Positions 8,883 to 16,816 of a DNA stretch of 45,872 nucleotides are shown one piece after another (positions within the stretch are counted from its first letter, which is position 1; each line of letters starts with the position of its first letter). The notes beneath the pieces are model-generated. The model was not told the DNA's origin, did not search any database, and was given only the letters and a program-made list of their open reading frames with translations. The position numbers and the translations under genes were made by a program. This DNA comes from an uncultured Flavobacterium sp. GTDB lineage: Bacteria; Bacteroidota; Bacteroidia; Flavobacteriales; Flavobacteriaceae. The DNA lies in assembly GCF_937876455.1 (NCBI RefSeq), contig NZ_CALFIG010000274.1:1-45872 (forward strand), given 5' to 3'.

Positions 8883-10078
8883 TCTACTAATTTTTTAGAT
8901 ACCGTACTACTTGCAATTTTAGAGGCTAAAAACCCTAAAACTAAAATAGTAAGGATAACAATAATACAATTTTTTAATTCAAATTTTACTGGATAAGGCA
9001 AAGAGGGTGAAATCATAATCCATTCGAAATGTTGTTGTAATGCTACTAAGCCCATGCCTAACAACAAACCTAGTAATCCGCCAAAAACAGTTATGATATT
9101 GCCTTGAAATAAAAATATTTTTTTCAAATGTTTAAGTTCTGTACCCAAAAAATAAAGGGTTCTTAAATTATTTTTCTTTTCAATAATCATCATAATTAAA
9201 GCGCCTATAAGATTAAACAGGGCAATAATTATTACTAAAGTAAAAATTAAATACACCACCACATTTTCTGTGTTTAACATTTTATACAAGGCATCATTTA
9301 ATTGTGCTCTATTTTTTACTTTAACTTTATTATTAAAAATGGATTGAAGTTGGGCAATAACATCAGCCTCCGAATAATTAGGCGCTATTTTGATTTCTAA
9401 ATAAGTGACTTGATTCGGTTGAAAACGGAGTAATTCTCGTGCTAAATTTACATCACAAAAAACATATTTATCGTCCACATCTTCACTTACTTGAAATATC
9501 CCTGAGGCCACTAAACCTGCCTTACTGAATGCTTCATCTGGATTTTCAATCAACCCTTTTCCTGGTTTTGGTACAAAAACTTCTAATCTATGATTGTAAT
9601 CAAATAATCCTAAAGCTAACCTCCTACTTATTCCTGCACCCACGACCACCTCATTAGATTGTGATTCTATCCACGAACCTGCAAACAAAAATTTATGAAA
9701 CTCATTTACTTTATTAAATTGCGTATCTACACCTTTTAATTGAGCCACTTGTTCTTTTTCATTATAAAAAAATAAGGCGCGTTCTTCTACCACCTCACTA
9801 AAAGCAGCTAGGCCTTTATAAGCCTTTAACTGTTGCATTTGTTGCGGACTAATGCAATAATTTTTACCTGAAAGGGGCTCGACTTTTAAATCTGAATCTG
9901 TGCCATTTGAAAAACTCAAACTAAATTCTCTTAAGCCACTAAAAACAGAAAGCACCACAAACAAAGCCATGGCACTTACAATAATTCCCAATGAAGCTAT
10001 TACAGTAATCACGTTAATAGCTGTACTTTTACTTAGGCTAACCGCATATCGTTTTGCTATGTAAAATGGGAAGTTCAA
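8879..10078 (-). CDS. LolC/E-type ABC transporter permease with TTG start
   Basis: The 399-residue protein has the MacB/LolCE arrangement. A first transmembrane helix lies near residues 20-45 (INVITVIASLGIIVSAMALFVV region), followed by a large periplasmic domain to about 265. Three C-terminal helices follow, of the FtsX permease type (VVVYLIFTLVIIIALFNLIGAL, a Gly-rich helix near 325, and a last near 370). Such permeases pull lipoproteins out of the inner membrane, but no partner ATPase is nearby. The reading frame begins with TTG at 10076-10078, one base after the rbfA stop codon; no ATG gives the expected MNFPFYIAKRY start. Coupling to rbfA translation would explain use of the weak start. 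Confidence 0.85.
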   Translation of the reverse strand: MNFPFYIAKRYAVSLSKSTAINVITVIASLGIIVSAMALFVVLSVFSGLREFSLSFSNGTDSDLKVEPLSGKNYCISPQQMQQLKAYKGLAAFSEVVEERALFFYNEKEQVAQLKGVDTQFNKVNEFHKFLFAGSWIESQSNEVVVGAGISRRLALGLFDYNHRLEVFVPKPGKGLIENPDEAFSKAGLVASGIFQVSEDVDDKYVFCDVNLARELLRFQPNQVTYLEIKIAPNYSEADVIAQLQSIFNNKVKVKNRAQLNDALYKMLNTENVVVYLIFTLVIIIALFNLIGALIMMIIEKKNNLRTLYFLGTELKHLKKIFLFQGNIITVFGGLLGLLLGMGLVALQQHFEWIMISPSLPYPVKFELKNCIIVILTILVLGFLASKIASSTVSKKLVE

Positions 10079-10079
10079 A

Positions 10080-10472
10080 TTATGATTTTTTTCTTTTGAT
10101 TAAAAGGTCGGGGTTTTCTATAGGATTTTCATTCCCTGCTAAAGCATTATCAATCTTTTCGATATAATCTAAGCTGTCGTCCAAATAAAAAATTAACTCT
10201 GGAACGCGTCTTAGTTGTTGTCTTACACGCTGTGCCAAATCATGTTTAATTATGGGCGCATTCGTTTTAATCGCTGTTAACAATTCTGTTCCTTTATCGG
10301 AAGGAAAAATACTTAAATATACCTTTGCTATTGATAAATCTGATGTTACATTTACTTTTGAAACAGAAATAAGTAAGTTTGAAAGGGCGTTTTTTCTCAC
10401 TTCGCCTTGCAAAATATCTACTAAATCTTTTTGTAGTAAAGTGCCTATTTTCTTTTGTCTATTTGTTTCCAT
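10080..10472 (-). CDS. rbfA: Ribosome-binding factor A
   Basis: RbfA binds the 30S subunit and assists late maturation of the 16S rRNA 5' region. The 130-residue protein shows the KH-like fold markers: METNRQKKIGTLLQKDLVDIL, VTSDLSIAKVYLSIFP, and LRRVPELIFYLDDSLDYIEKID. The start at 10472 is chosen because the longer frame (from 10487) begins inside a well-formed promoter. That promoter predicts a transcript start at or next to the ATG, so the mRNA may be leaderless. It heads an operon with the permease and the NTF2-like lipoprotein. Confidence 0.92.
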   Translation of the reverse strand: METNRQKKIGTLLQKDLVDILQGEVRKNALSNLLISVSKVNVTSDLSIAKVYLSIFPSDKGTELLTAIKTNAPIIKHDLAQRVRQQLRRVPELIFYLDDSLDYIEKIDNALAGNENPIENPDLLIKRKKS

Positions 10473-10476
10473 GAGG

Positions 10477-10504
10477 CAAAAATACAATAAGATTTTTGAT
10501 TCAA
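10477..10504 (-). promoter_or_regulatory. rbfA promoter, TTG-N17-TATTTTTG
   Basis: On the minus strand TTG (10504-10502) is followed after exactly 17 bases by TATTTTTG (10484-10477). This is a full match to the Bacteroidota promoter. The rbfA ATG at 10472 begins four bases after the core, so transcription should start at about the first codon. Confidence 0.7.
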
Positions 10505-10523
10505 GATTAACGATTTTAGATTT

Positions 10524-10557
10524 TTGAAATTTTGTTTTTTTTTATTTCATAATTTTA
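10524..10557 (+). promoter_or_regulatory. Probable promoter of the methylmalonyl-CoA epimerase gene
   Basis: TTG at 10524-10526 is followed after 23 bases by TAATTTTA (10550-10557), which differs from TAnnTTTG only in the last base. The ATG at 10572 is 14 bases further on. The TTG is also the first codon of a longer in-frame ORF, which argues against that longer start. Confidence 0.45.
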
Positions 10558-10571
10558 CGGAAATTAGCCTC

Positions 10572-10976
10572 ATGAGAAAAATTGAACATATTGGTATAGC
10601 AGTTAAAAATTTAGAAGCATCTAATTTGCTTTTCGAAAAACTATTTGGACAACCCCCTTACAAAGAAGAAGAAGTAGCGAGTGAAGGTGTAAAAACTTCT
10701 TTTTTTATGAATGGCCCTAATAAAATTGAACTTTTAGAAGCCACAAATGCTGATAGCCCAATTGCAAAATTTATTGAAAAAAAAGGAGAAGGCATTCATC
10801 ATATTGCTTTTGATGTAGCAAACATTTACACCGAAATAGAACGCTTACAAAAAGAAGGTTTCATTATTTTAAACGAAACGCCTAAAAAAGGAGCCGATAA
10901 TAAATTAGTTGCCTTTTTACATCCAAAAAGCACAAACGGTGTATTAATAGAATTATGTCAAGAAATTACTGAATAG
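10572..10976 (+). CDS. mce: Methylmalonyl-CoA epimerase
   Basis: The enzyme interconverts (S)- and (R)-methylmalonyl-CoA between propionyl-CoA and succinyl-CoA. The 134-residue protein is a single vicinal-oxygen-chelate unit pair. Its metal and catalytic residues are visible: His in KIEHIGIAVKNLE, EGIHHIAFDV, and Glu in GVLIELCQ near the C-terminus. The length fits the family (about 130-150). ATG 10572 gives the usual MRKIEHIGIAV start. It is divergent from rbfA. The mutase subunits are not in this window. Confidence 0.92.
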   Translation: MRKIEHIGIAVKNLEASNLLFEKLFGQPPYKEEEVASEGVKTSFFMNGPNKIELLEATNADSPIAKFIEKKGEGIHHIAFDVANIYTEIERLQKEGFIILNETPKKGADNKLVAFLHPKSTNGVLIELCQEITE

Positions 10977-11018
10977 CAATCTTTTAACGTAAAATGTAAC
11001 AGAAGTAGTAAAAAAAAT

Positions 11019-11049
11019 TTGCAGTAAAAAGAAATAAGCAGTAATATTG
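11019..11049 (+). promoter_or_regulatory. Probable tRNA promoter, TTG-N20-TAATATTG
   Basis: TTG at 11019-11021 and TAATATTG at 11042-11049 are separated by 20 bases. The core differs from TAnnTTTG at one position, and the tRNA begins 13 bases after it. Confidence 0.5.
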
Positions 11050-11062
11050 CACCTCCAATAGA

Positions 11063-11136
11063 GGTCCTATAGCTCAGTTGGTTAGAGCACCTGACTCATA
11101 ATCAGGTGGTCCCTGGTTCGAGCCCAGGTGGGACCA
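11063..11136 (+). tRNA. tRNA with CAT anticodon (Met elongator, or Ile2 read by lysidine)
   Basis: A 74-base cloverleaf. Acceptor GGTCCTA pairs with TGGGACC, allowing one G-U. The D arm is GCTC...GAGC, and anticodon stem CCTGA/TCAGG encloses loop CTCATAA with anticodon CAT. The T stem CCTGG/CCAGG encloses TTCGAGC, and A is the discriminator base. CCA is not encoded. The CAT anticodon is shared by elongator Met and by Ile2 tRNAs whose C34 becomes lysidine. The sequence alone did not let me separate them; the initiator is less likely because position 1 pairs normally. Confidence 0.95.
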
Positions 11137-11147
11137 CAAGTAAAATC

Positions 11148-11175
11148 AAGCCTTACAGTAATGTAGGGCTTTTTT
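11148..11175 (+). terminator. Terminator after the tRNA gene
   Basis: AAGCCTTACA pairs with TGTAGGGCTT (one G-U pair) around the loop GTAA and is followed by a T run. It ends the tRNA transcript and touches the 3' end of the convergent riboflavin synthase gene. Confidence 0.85.
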
Positions 11176-11764
11176 AATTTCCCAAAGCCGTCAACCGCGC
11201 TACATATTTTCCAATAACATCAAACTCTAAATTTACTTTTGTACCCACTTTAAAAGTATGAAAAATTGTGTGTTCATAGGTATAAGGAATAATTGCCACT
11301 CTAAAGCGGTTGCGTTCTGAATTTACAACTGTCAAACTCGTTCCGTTTACCGTAATAGAGCCTTTTTCAATGGTAATATTCATCAAACTTGCATCATACT
11401 CAAAAGTAAATACCCAACTTCCATTAGCCTCTTCTATTGAAGTGCACACTCCAGTTTGATCTACGTGTCCTTGTACAAGGTGCCCGTCAAGTCGGTCACC
11501 AAGTTTCATAGCGCGTTCTAAATTAATTACATCGCCTACTTGCCAAGTCCCTAAAGTTGTTTTATCAATTGTTTCTTGTATGGCTGTTACCACATGGCTA
11601 TTTTCATCACATGCCACAACAGTCAAACACACCCCATTGTGCGCCACACTTTGATCTATCTTCACTTCGTGGGCTAGTTTAGATGCAACCTTTAAATGAA
11701 TATTTCCTTCTTCTTTTGTAATCTCTTCAATTATTCCTAAGGTTTCTATGATTCCTGTAAACAT
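11174..11764 (-). CDS. ribE: Riboflavin synthase alpha subunit
   Basis: The enzyme dismutates two 6,7-dimethyl-8-ribityllumazine molecules into riboflavin and a pyrimidinedione. The 196-residue protein has two homologous lumazine-binding barrels. Barrel one starts MFTGIIETLG and includes VAHNGVCLTVV. Barrel two begins with DGHLVQGHVDQTG (about residue 97) and includes GSITVNGTSLTVV. The end IGKYVARL is typical. No other rib gene is adjacent, and the 46-base upstream gap shared with pdxA is too short for an FMN riboswitch. Confidence 0.95.
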   Translation of the reverse strand: MFTGIIETLGIIEEITKEEGNIHLKVASKLAHEVKIDQSVAHNGVCLTVVACDENSHVVTAIQETIDKTTLGTWQVGDVINLERAMKLGDRLDGHLVQGHVDQTGVCTSIEEANGSWVFTFEYDASLMNITIEKGSITVNGTSLTVVNSERNRFRVAIIPYTYEHTIFHTFKVGTKVNLEFDVIGKYVARLTALGN

Positions 11765-11781
11765 ATCACGTAAATATTTTA

Positions 11782-11800
11782 TAAATTTGCATCAAAAATA
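11782..11800. promoter_or_regulatory. Face-to-face promoter cores for pdxA and ribE
   Basis: The plus strand has TAAATTTG at 11782-11789, 21 bases before the pdxA ATG. The minus strand has TATTTTTG at 11800-11793, 28 bases before the ribE ATG. The two cores are only three bases apart and point across each other, so polymerase probably cannot occupy both at once. No convincing TTG elements accompany either. Confidence 0.45.
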
Positions 11801-11810
11801 AAAAGAAAAA

Positions 11811-12860
11811 ATGGTAAAACATTCAGAAAATATCATTGTTGGGGTTTCTATTGGAGATATGAACGGAATTGGACCAGAAGTAATTCTAAAAACTTTTGAA
11901 GATTCTAGAATGCTAGAGGTATGTACGCCTGTTATTTTTGCCAATGCAAAAATTGTTTCTTTTTTCAAAAAAACATTTAACCTTACTGCTAATATACACG
12001 GAATTGACAAATTAGACCAACTCGTACTTGGTAAAATTAATGTATTAAACGTATGGCGTGAAGGGGTAAATGTAGAATTTGGCACACTTGATGACGCTGT
12101 AGGCATGTATGCCATCAAATCGTTTCAAGCGGCTACACAAGCGCTAAAAAACAATAAAATTGACGTACTCGTAACTGCGCCCATTAACAAATACAACATT
12201 CAAGCTGAGAATTACAAATTTGCAGGACATACAGATTACCTTAACGAACAATTAGAAGGCGATGCTTTAATGTTTATGATTCATGAAGATATTAAAGTAG
12301 GTTTGGTTACAGACCATGTCCCTATACAAGAAGTGAACAAACACATTACACCTGCATTGCTTGAACAAAAAATCAATACAATCAACGAAACTTTACGTAA
12401 AGATTTTAGAATCAATAAACCAAAAATTGCCGTTTTAGGTCTTAATCCGCATTGTGGCGACAATGGCGTTATTGGTAAAGAAGATGGTGAAATTATTAAA
12501 CCCACGCTTGAACGTTTATTTAAAAAAGGCATTCAAGTTTTTGGTCCATTTGCTGCAGATAGTTTTTTTGGCTCAAACCAACATGCAAAATTTGACGCTG
12601 TAGTAGCCATGTATCATGACCAAGGATTAATACCGTTCAAAACACTATCTTTTGGCGAAGGGGTTAACTATACAGGAGGTCTTACTAAAATTAGAACGTC
12701 CCCAGACCATGGCACAGGCTTTGACATTGCTGGTAAAAATGTAGCACACGAAAGCTCATTTAGAGAAGCGGTTTATAGCGCTATAGATATTTTTAAAAAT
12801 AGAAATGAATATAATGAACTAACGCACAATCCATTAAAAATTAGCGCTAGTAAAGAATAA
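11811..12860 (+). CDS. pdxA: 4-hydroxythreonine-4-phosphate dehydrogenase PdxA
   Basis: PdxA oxidises 4-phosphohydroxy-L-threonine in deoxyxylulose-dependent pyridoxal phosphate synthesis. The 349-residue protein has the family motifs: SIGDMNGIGPEVILKTF, APINKYNI, the metal ligand in FAGHTDYLNE, AVLGLNPHCGD, AMYHDQGLIPFK (metal His), and KIRTSPDHGTGFDIAGK. It is divergent from ribE. Downstream, yceD has its own strong promoter, so pdxA need not be cotranscribed with it. PdxJ is not in the window. Confidence 0.95.
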   Translation: MVKHSENIIVGVSIGDMNGIGPEVILKTFEDSRMLEVCTPVIFANAKIVSFFKKTFNLTANIHGIDKLDQLVLGKINVLNVWREGVNVEFGTLDDAVGMYAIKSFQAATQALKNNKIDVLVTAPINKYNIQAENYKFAGHTDYLNEQLEGDALMFMIHEDIKVGLVTDHVPIQEVNKHITPALLEQKINTINETLRKDFRINKPKIAVLGLNPHCGDNGVIGKEDGEIIKPTLERLFKKGIQVFGPFAADSFFGSNQHAKFDAVVAMYHDQGLIPFKTLSFGEGVNYTGGLTKIRTSPDHGTGFDIAGKNVAHESSFREAVYSAIDIFKNRNEYNELTHNPLKISASKE

Positions 12861-12883
12861 TTAAAAAAAAGTATGTAAAAGTA

Positions 12884-12911
12884 TTGTATTTACAATATTT
12901 TTGTATCTTTG
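12884..12911 (+). promoter_or_regulatory. yceD-rpmF promoter, TTG-N17-TATCTTTG
   Basis: TTG at 12884-12886 and TATCTTTG at 12904-12911 have exactly 17 bases between them, a complete match to the Bacteroidota consensus. This is one of the two best promoters in the window. It shows that an apparent open frame starting at 12884 is not the true gene start. Confidence 0.8.
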
Positions 12912-12943
12912 CACACCTTAAAAGAAAAGGAAAAGCTGTTGTT

Positions 12944-13483
12944 ATGGACAATATGAAAGAATTTTTAGTTCAATTTTCTGGATTAAAATTAGGCAAACAC
13001 CAGTTTGAGTTTCTAGTAAACGATACGTTCTTTAAGCATTTTGATTTTGAAGAATTTAACCATTCTGAAATCAAAGTAAAATTACTGTTAGAGAAGAAAA
13101 GCACCATGCTTGAACTTCATTTTTCACACGCAGGAACAGTAAATGTTCCTTGTGATTTAACAAATGAAGATTTTGATTTACCTATTAAAGGGAAATTAAA
13201 TCTTATCGTAAAATTTGGTGATGTGTTTAATGACGAAAATGAAAGTTTTATCATTTTGCCTCATGGTGAATTTCAAGTAAATATTGCACAATATGTGTAT
13301 GAAATGATTGTATTGTCTGTTCCTACAAAAAAAACACATCCAGGTATTAAAGATGGAACCCTACAATCTGATGTATTAGTACAATTAGAAAAGTACGCTC
13401 CAACAGAAAGAGAAATAAAAGAAACTGAAGATATAGACCCTAGATGGGAAAATTTAAAAAAACTATTAACGGATAAAAAATAG
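12944..13483 (+). CDS. YceD/DUF177 family protein
   Basis: DUF177 proteins are almost always encoded just before rpmF. The E. coli (YceD) and plant members are linked to 23S rRNA or L32 handling. The 179-residue protein has the fold core: FSGLKLGKHQFEF, a strand-rich middle, and VPCDLTNEDFDLPIKGKL, where the single Cys occupies the usual CDR.C.. region. The end is the acidic DIDPRWENLKKL. The start is ATG 12944 or ATG 12953 (MKEFLVQF); both lie downstream of the promoter and the sequence does not decide. L32 follows after six bases. Confidence 0.88.
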   Translation: MDNMKEFLVQFSGLKLGKHQFEFLVNDTFFKHFDFEEFNHSEIKVKLLLEKKSTMLELHFSHAGTVNVPCDLTNEDFDLPIKGKLNLIVKFGDVFNDENESFIILPHGEFQVNIAQYVYEMIVLSVPTKKTHPGIKDGTLQSDVLVQLEKYAPTEREIKETEDIDPRWENLKKLLTDKK

Positions 13484-13489
13484 AATAAA

Positions 13490-13684
13490 ATGGCACATCC
13501 TAAACGTAGACAGTCGAAAACGAGAAGAGATAAAAGAAGAACACACTACAAAGCGTCAGTTCCTCAAATTGCAACTTGTGCAGTAACAGGTGAAGCACAC
13601 TTATACCACAGGGCTTATTGGCATGAAGGTAAAATGTATTATAGAGGTCAAGTAGTAATTGACAAAACTGAAGCTGTAGCTTAA
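13490..13684 (+). CDS. rpmF: 50S ribosomal protein L32
   Basis: A 64-residue basic ribosomal protein with the canonical N-terminus MAHPKRRQSKTRRDKRRTH. The second half (ATCAVTGEAHLYHRAYW) keeps one cysteine and lacks the four-Cys zinc ribbon of some L32 proteins, so it looks like a zinc-independent form. Cotranscription with yceD is indicated by the six-base gap, and a strong terminator follows. Confidence 0.97.
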   Translation: MAHPKRRQSKTRRDKRRTHYKASVPQIATCAVTGEAHLYHRAYWHEGKMYYRGQVVIDKTEAVA

Positions 13685-13703
13685 GTAATAGAAAAATATT
13701 GAG

Positions 13704-13730
13704 AAACTCTCACGCTGTGAGAGTTTTTTT
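13704..13730 (+). terminator. Rho-independent terminator after rpmF
   Basis: A perfect ten-base stem, AAACTCTCAC with GTGAGAGTTT, encloses a three-base loop and is followed by a T tract. It separates yceD-rpmF from fabH-accB-accC. Confidence 0.92.
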
Positions 13731-13834
13731 ATTTAATAGCCAATTATCTTTACTAATATAGGTTAGTTTTGGAAATTTTTTTGTAATTTCCACCGCTTTT
13801 CGCAATGAATTCTTGCAAAGAAAATTATTTATTT

Positions 13835-14836
13835 ATGAATAAAATTACTGCCGCAATTACAGCCATTGGTTCTTATGTCCCAGACTTCGTCTTGTCTAAC
13901 CAAGTATTAGAATCTATGGTAGACACTAATGATGAATGGATTACTTCAAGAACAGGCATTAAAGAAAGAAGAATACTCAAAGAAGAAGGAAAAGGTACTT
14001 CATACCTTGCCATAAAAGCCGCTCAAAATTTATTAAAAAAAGCACAATTAGATCCCAAAGAAATCGACTTGATTATCATGGCAACTGCAACGCCTGATAT
14101 GCCTGTAGCTTCAACAGGGGTGTATGTAGCAACTCAAATTGGAGCTGTTAACGCTTTTGCGTTTGACCTACACGCCGCTTGTTCTAGCTTTTTATATGGA
14201 CTATCAAATGCCTCGGCCTATATTGCCTCTGGAAAATATAAAAAAGTATTATTAATTGGAGCCGACAAAATGTCTTCCATAATTGATTATACAGACCGTG
14301 CAACTTGTATCATCTTTGGAGATGGTGCAGGTGCTGTTTTATTAGAACCAAATCATGAAGGCTTAGGTGTTCAAGATGAACTATTAAAAAGCGACGGCAT
14401 CGGAAGAGAATATTTAAAAATTGAAGCAGGTGGTTCTATCTTACCTCCAAGTCAAGCAACAATAGATAACAAACAACACTATGTTTTTCAAGATGGTAAA
14501 ACGGTATTTAAATATGCTGTTTCTGGAATGGCAGATGTGAGTGAAAAAATCATGGAACGAAATAACTTGTCAAAAGACGACATCAATTGGCTAGTAGCAC
14601 ATCAAGCTAATAGACGAATTATCGATGCCACGGCAAGTAGAATGGGATTAGAAGAAGAAAAAGTATTAGTGAATATTGAAAAATATGGTAATACAACTTC
14701 AGCTACACTTCCTTTAGTACTGTGTGATTTTGAACACCTTTTCAAAAAAGGAGACAATATCATCTTTGCTGCTTTTGGTGGTGGATTTACATGGGGTGCT
14801 ATCTATTTAAAATGGGCGTATAACAAACAAAAATAA
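13835..14836 (+). CDS. fabH: 3-oxoacyl-ACP synthase III
   Basis: FabH condenses an acyl-CoA starter with malonyl-ACP to begin fatty acid synthesis; in this lineage branched starters are common. The 333-residue protein carries the full thiolase-fold triad: Cys in HAACSSFLYG (about 116), His in VAHQANRRI (about 257) and Asn in KYGNTTSAT (about 287). It also has TRTGIKERR near the N-terminus and the terminal AFGGGFTWGA. ATG 13835 is preferred to the in-frame ATG at 13805 because it gives the normal length and start. The acetyl-CoA carboxylase genes follow directly. Confidence 0.95.
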   Translation: MNKITAAITAIGSYVPDFVLSNQVLESMVDTNDEWITSRTGIKERRILKEEGKGTSYLAIKAAQNLLKKAQLDPKEIDLIIMATATPDMPVASTGVYVATQIGAVNAFAFDLHAACSSFLYGLSNASAYIASGKYKKVLLIGADKMSSIIDYTDRATCIIFGDGAGAVLLEPNHEGLGVQDELLKSDGIGREYLKIEAGGSILPPSQATIDNKQHYVFQDGKTVFKYAVSGMADVSEKIMERNNLSKDDINWLVAHQANRRIIDATASRMGLEEEKVLVNIEKYGNTTSATLPLVLCDFEHLFKKGDNIIFAAFGGGFTWGAIYLKWAYNKQK

Positions 14837-14866
14837 CAAACAAACTAAACTACAAATTTCAACATT

Positions 14867-15346
14867 ATGGATATCAGAGAAATTCAAAACCTAATTAAAT
14901 TCGTAGCTAAATCAGGTGCTACAGAGGTTAAATTGGAAATGGATGATTTTAAAATTACCATTAAAACCACTTCAGAAGGAACTGAATCAACTTATGTTCA
15001 ACACGTTCCTGTTGCTCAACCCGTACAACAAGTTGCTGCTCCAGCTCCTGTTGCCGTAAATGCGCCAGCAATTCCAGCAGCTCCAGCAGAAGAAGACAAT
15101 TCAAAATATGTGGTGATTAAATCGCCAATGATTGGTACATTATACAGAAAACCTGCTCCAGACAAAGCGCCTTTTGTAGAAGTTGGAAGTACAATTTCTA
15201 AAGGAGACGTAGTATGTGTAGTAGAAGCTATGAAATTATTCAACGAAATTGAAGCTGAAATTTCAGGTAAAATCGTAAAAGTATTGGTAGACGATTCTTC
15301 ACCAGTAGAATTTGATCAACCGTTATTTTTAGTTGACCCTTCTTAA
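14867..15346 (+). CDS. accB: Biotin carboxyl carrier protein of acetyl-CoA carboxylase
   Basis: BCCP carries the carboxybiotin of acetyl-CoA carboxylase, supplying malonyl-CoA. The 159-residue protein has an N-terminal helical segment, a flexible Ala/Pro/Val-rich linker (about residues 48-78), and a C-terminal biotinyl domain with the target lysine (about 123) in VEAMKLFNEIEA. It lies 30 bases after fabH and 82 bases before accC, so the three genes probably form one operon. Confidence 0.96.
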   Translation: MDIREIQNLIKFVAKSGATEVKLEMDDFKITIKTTSEGTESTYVQHVPVAQPVQQVAAPAPVAVNAPAIPAAPAEEDNSKYVVIKSPMIGTLYRKPAPDKAPFVEVGSTISKGDVVCVVEAMKLFNEIEAEISGKIVKVLVDDSSPVEFDQPLFLVDPS

Positions 15347-15428
15347 TAAGTTAGAAATTAGAAATTAGAAGTTTTTTTCTTCATAATTGTCTAATTGACA
15401 CATTGTCTAATTATCTAATTAAAAAAAC
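15347..15428 (+). repeat. Degenerate short repeats between accB and accC
   Basis: The spacer begins with three tandem copies of roughly TTAGAAA. It then has a TGTCTAATT / TGACACATTGTCTAATT / ATCTAATT series. The word AATTGACACATT recurs in inverted form between ldcA and yraN. The look is of degenerate spacer DNA. It was not searched for elsewhere. Confidence 0.5.
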
Positions 15429-16778
15429 ATGTTTAAAAAAATATTAATAGCAAATAGAGGTGAAATTGCACTTCGAGTGATACGAACTTGTAGAGAAATG
15501 GGCATCAAAACAGTTGCTGTATATTCAACTGCTGATGCTGAAAGTTTACACGTTAAATTTGCTGACGAAGCTGTTTGTATTGGACCCGCACCAAGTAACT
15601 TGTCTTATCTTAAAATGGCAAATATTATTGCCGCGGCAGAAATCACAAACGCAGATGCTATTCACCCTGGATATGGTTTCTTATCTGAAAATGCAAAATT
15701 TTCTAAAATTTGTCAAGAACATAACATCAAATTTATTGGAGCTTCTCCTGAAATGATTGATAAAATGGGAGACAAAGCTACGGCAAAAGCTACCATGAAA
15801 GCAGCAGGCGTGCCATGTGTTCCTGGTTCTGAAGGAATTATTGCGGATTTTAAAGAAGCGCAAAAATTAGCTAAAGAAGTTGGTTATCCTGTCATGCTAA
15901 AAGCTACTGCTGGAGGTGGTGGTAAAGGAATGCGTGCGGTATGGAAACCCGAAGACTTAGAGAAAGCTTGGGAAAGTGCTCGTCAAGAAGCAGGCGCTGC
16001 CTTCGGAAACGACGGTATGTACATGGAAAAATTAATTGAAGAACCAAGACATATTGAAATTCAAGTCGTTGGGGATTCTTTTGGAAAAGCTTGTCACCTC
16101 TCAGAAAGAGATTGTTCTGTACAACGCCGTCACCAAAAATTAACGGAAGAAACACCTTCCCCGTTTATGACTCCTGAATTAAGAGAAAAAATGGGTAATG
16201 CAGCCGTAAAAGCCGCAGAATATATTAAATATGAAGGTGCTGGAACAGTTGAGTTTTTGGTAGACAAACACAGAAATTTCTACTTCATGGAAATGAACAC
16301 CCGTATTCAAGTAGAACACCCTATTACCGAACAAGTAGTAGATTATGATTTAATTCGTGAACAAATATTAGTAGCAGCAGGCGTACCTATTTCAGGAAAA
16401 AATTATTACCCGCAGTTACACTCTATTGAATGCAGAATTAATGCTGAAGATCCATACAATGATTTTAGACCTTCACCAGGTAAAATAACTATATTACATG
16501 CGCCAGGAGGACATGGTGTTCGTTTAGATACTCACGTTTATGCTGGTTATACTATACCCCCTAATTACGATTCAATGATTGCTAAATTGATTACTACTGC
16601 TCAAACAAGAGAAGAAGCTATTAGCAAAATGAAACGCGCTTTAGATGAATTCTATATAGAGGGGATCAAAACTACTATTCCTTTCCATAGACAGTTAATG
16701 GATCATCCTGATTATGTTGCAGGAAACTATACAACCAAATTTATGGAATCTTGGGTTATGGATAACCCCGCAGAATAA
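15429..16778 (+). CDS. accC: Biotin carboxylase subunit of acetyl-CoA carboxylase
   Basis: AccC carboxylates BCCP-biotin using bicarbonate and ATP. The 449-residue protein shows the ATP-grasp signatures: N-terminal KKILIANRGEIALRVIRTC, HPGYGFLSENA, the glycine-rich loop KATAGGGGKGMR, EEPRHIEIQV, ERDCSVQRRHQK, and catalytic FMEMNTRIQVEHPITE. Length equals the free-standing bacterial subunit. The carboxyltransferase subunits accA and accD are not in the window. Confidence 0.97.
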   Translation: MFKKILIANRGEIALRVIRTCREMGIKTVAVYSTADAESLHVKFADEAVCIGPAPSNLSYLKMANIIAAAEITNADAIHPGYGFLSENAKFSKICQEHNIKFIGASPEMIDKMGDKATAKATMKAAGVPCVPGSEGIIADFKEAQKLAKEVGYPVMLKATAGGGGKGMRAVWKPEDLEKAWESARQEAGAAFGNDGMYMEKLIEEPRHIEIQVVGDSFGKACHLSERDCSVQRRHQKLTEETPSPFMTPELREKMGNAAVKAAEYIKYEGAGTVEFLVDKHRNFYFMEMNTRIQVEHPITEQVVDYDLIREQILVAAGVPISGKNYYPQLHSIECRINAEDPYNDFRPSPGKITILHAPGGHGVRLDTHVYAGYTIPPNYDSMIAKLITTAQTREEAISKMKRALDEFYIEGIKTTIPFHRQLMDHPDYVAGNYTTKFMESWVMDNPAE

Positions 16779-16780
16779 CA

Positions 16781-16816
16781 AAAAATAAGCTAATCAATGA
16801 TTAGCTTATTTTTTTT
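16781..16816. terminator. Bidirectional terminator between accC and the next gene
   Basis: A 15-base perfect stem, from AAAAATAAGCTAATC and its complement around loop AAT, is flanked by A and T tracts. It can stop accC (+) and the convergent minus-strand gene whose stop codon is at 16801. Confidence 0.88.

Noticed and set aside
11765..11810. FMN riboswitch before riboflavin synthase
   Set aside because: The gap is only 46 bases and lacks the conserved RFN element; it is filled by promoter cores.
12884..12943. Upstream extension of yceD from 12884
   Set aside because: It begins with TTG and contains the full promoter TTG-N17-TATCTTTG, so it is most likely untranscribed.
15347..15428. CRISPR-like array between accB and accC
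   Set aside because: Units are only 7-10 bases, irregular and without spacers of constant length; no cas genes are present.
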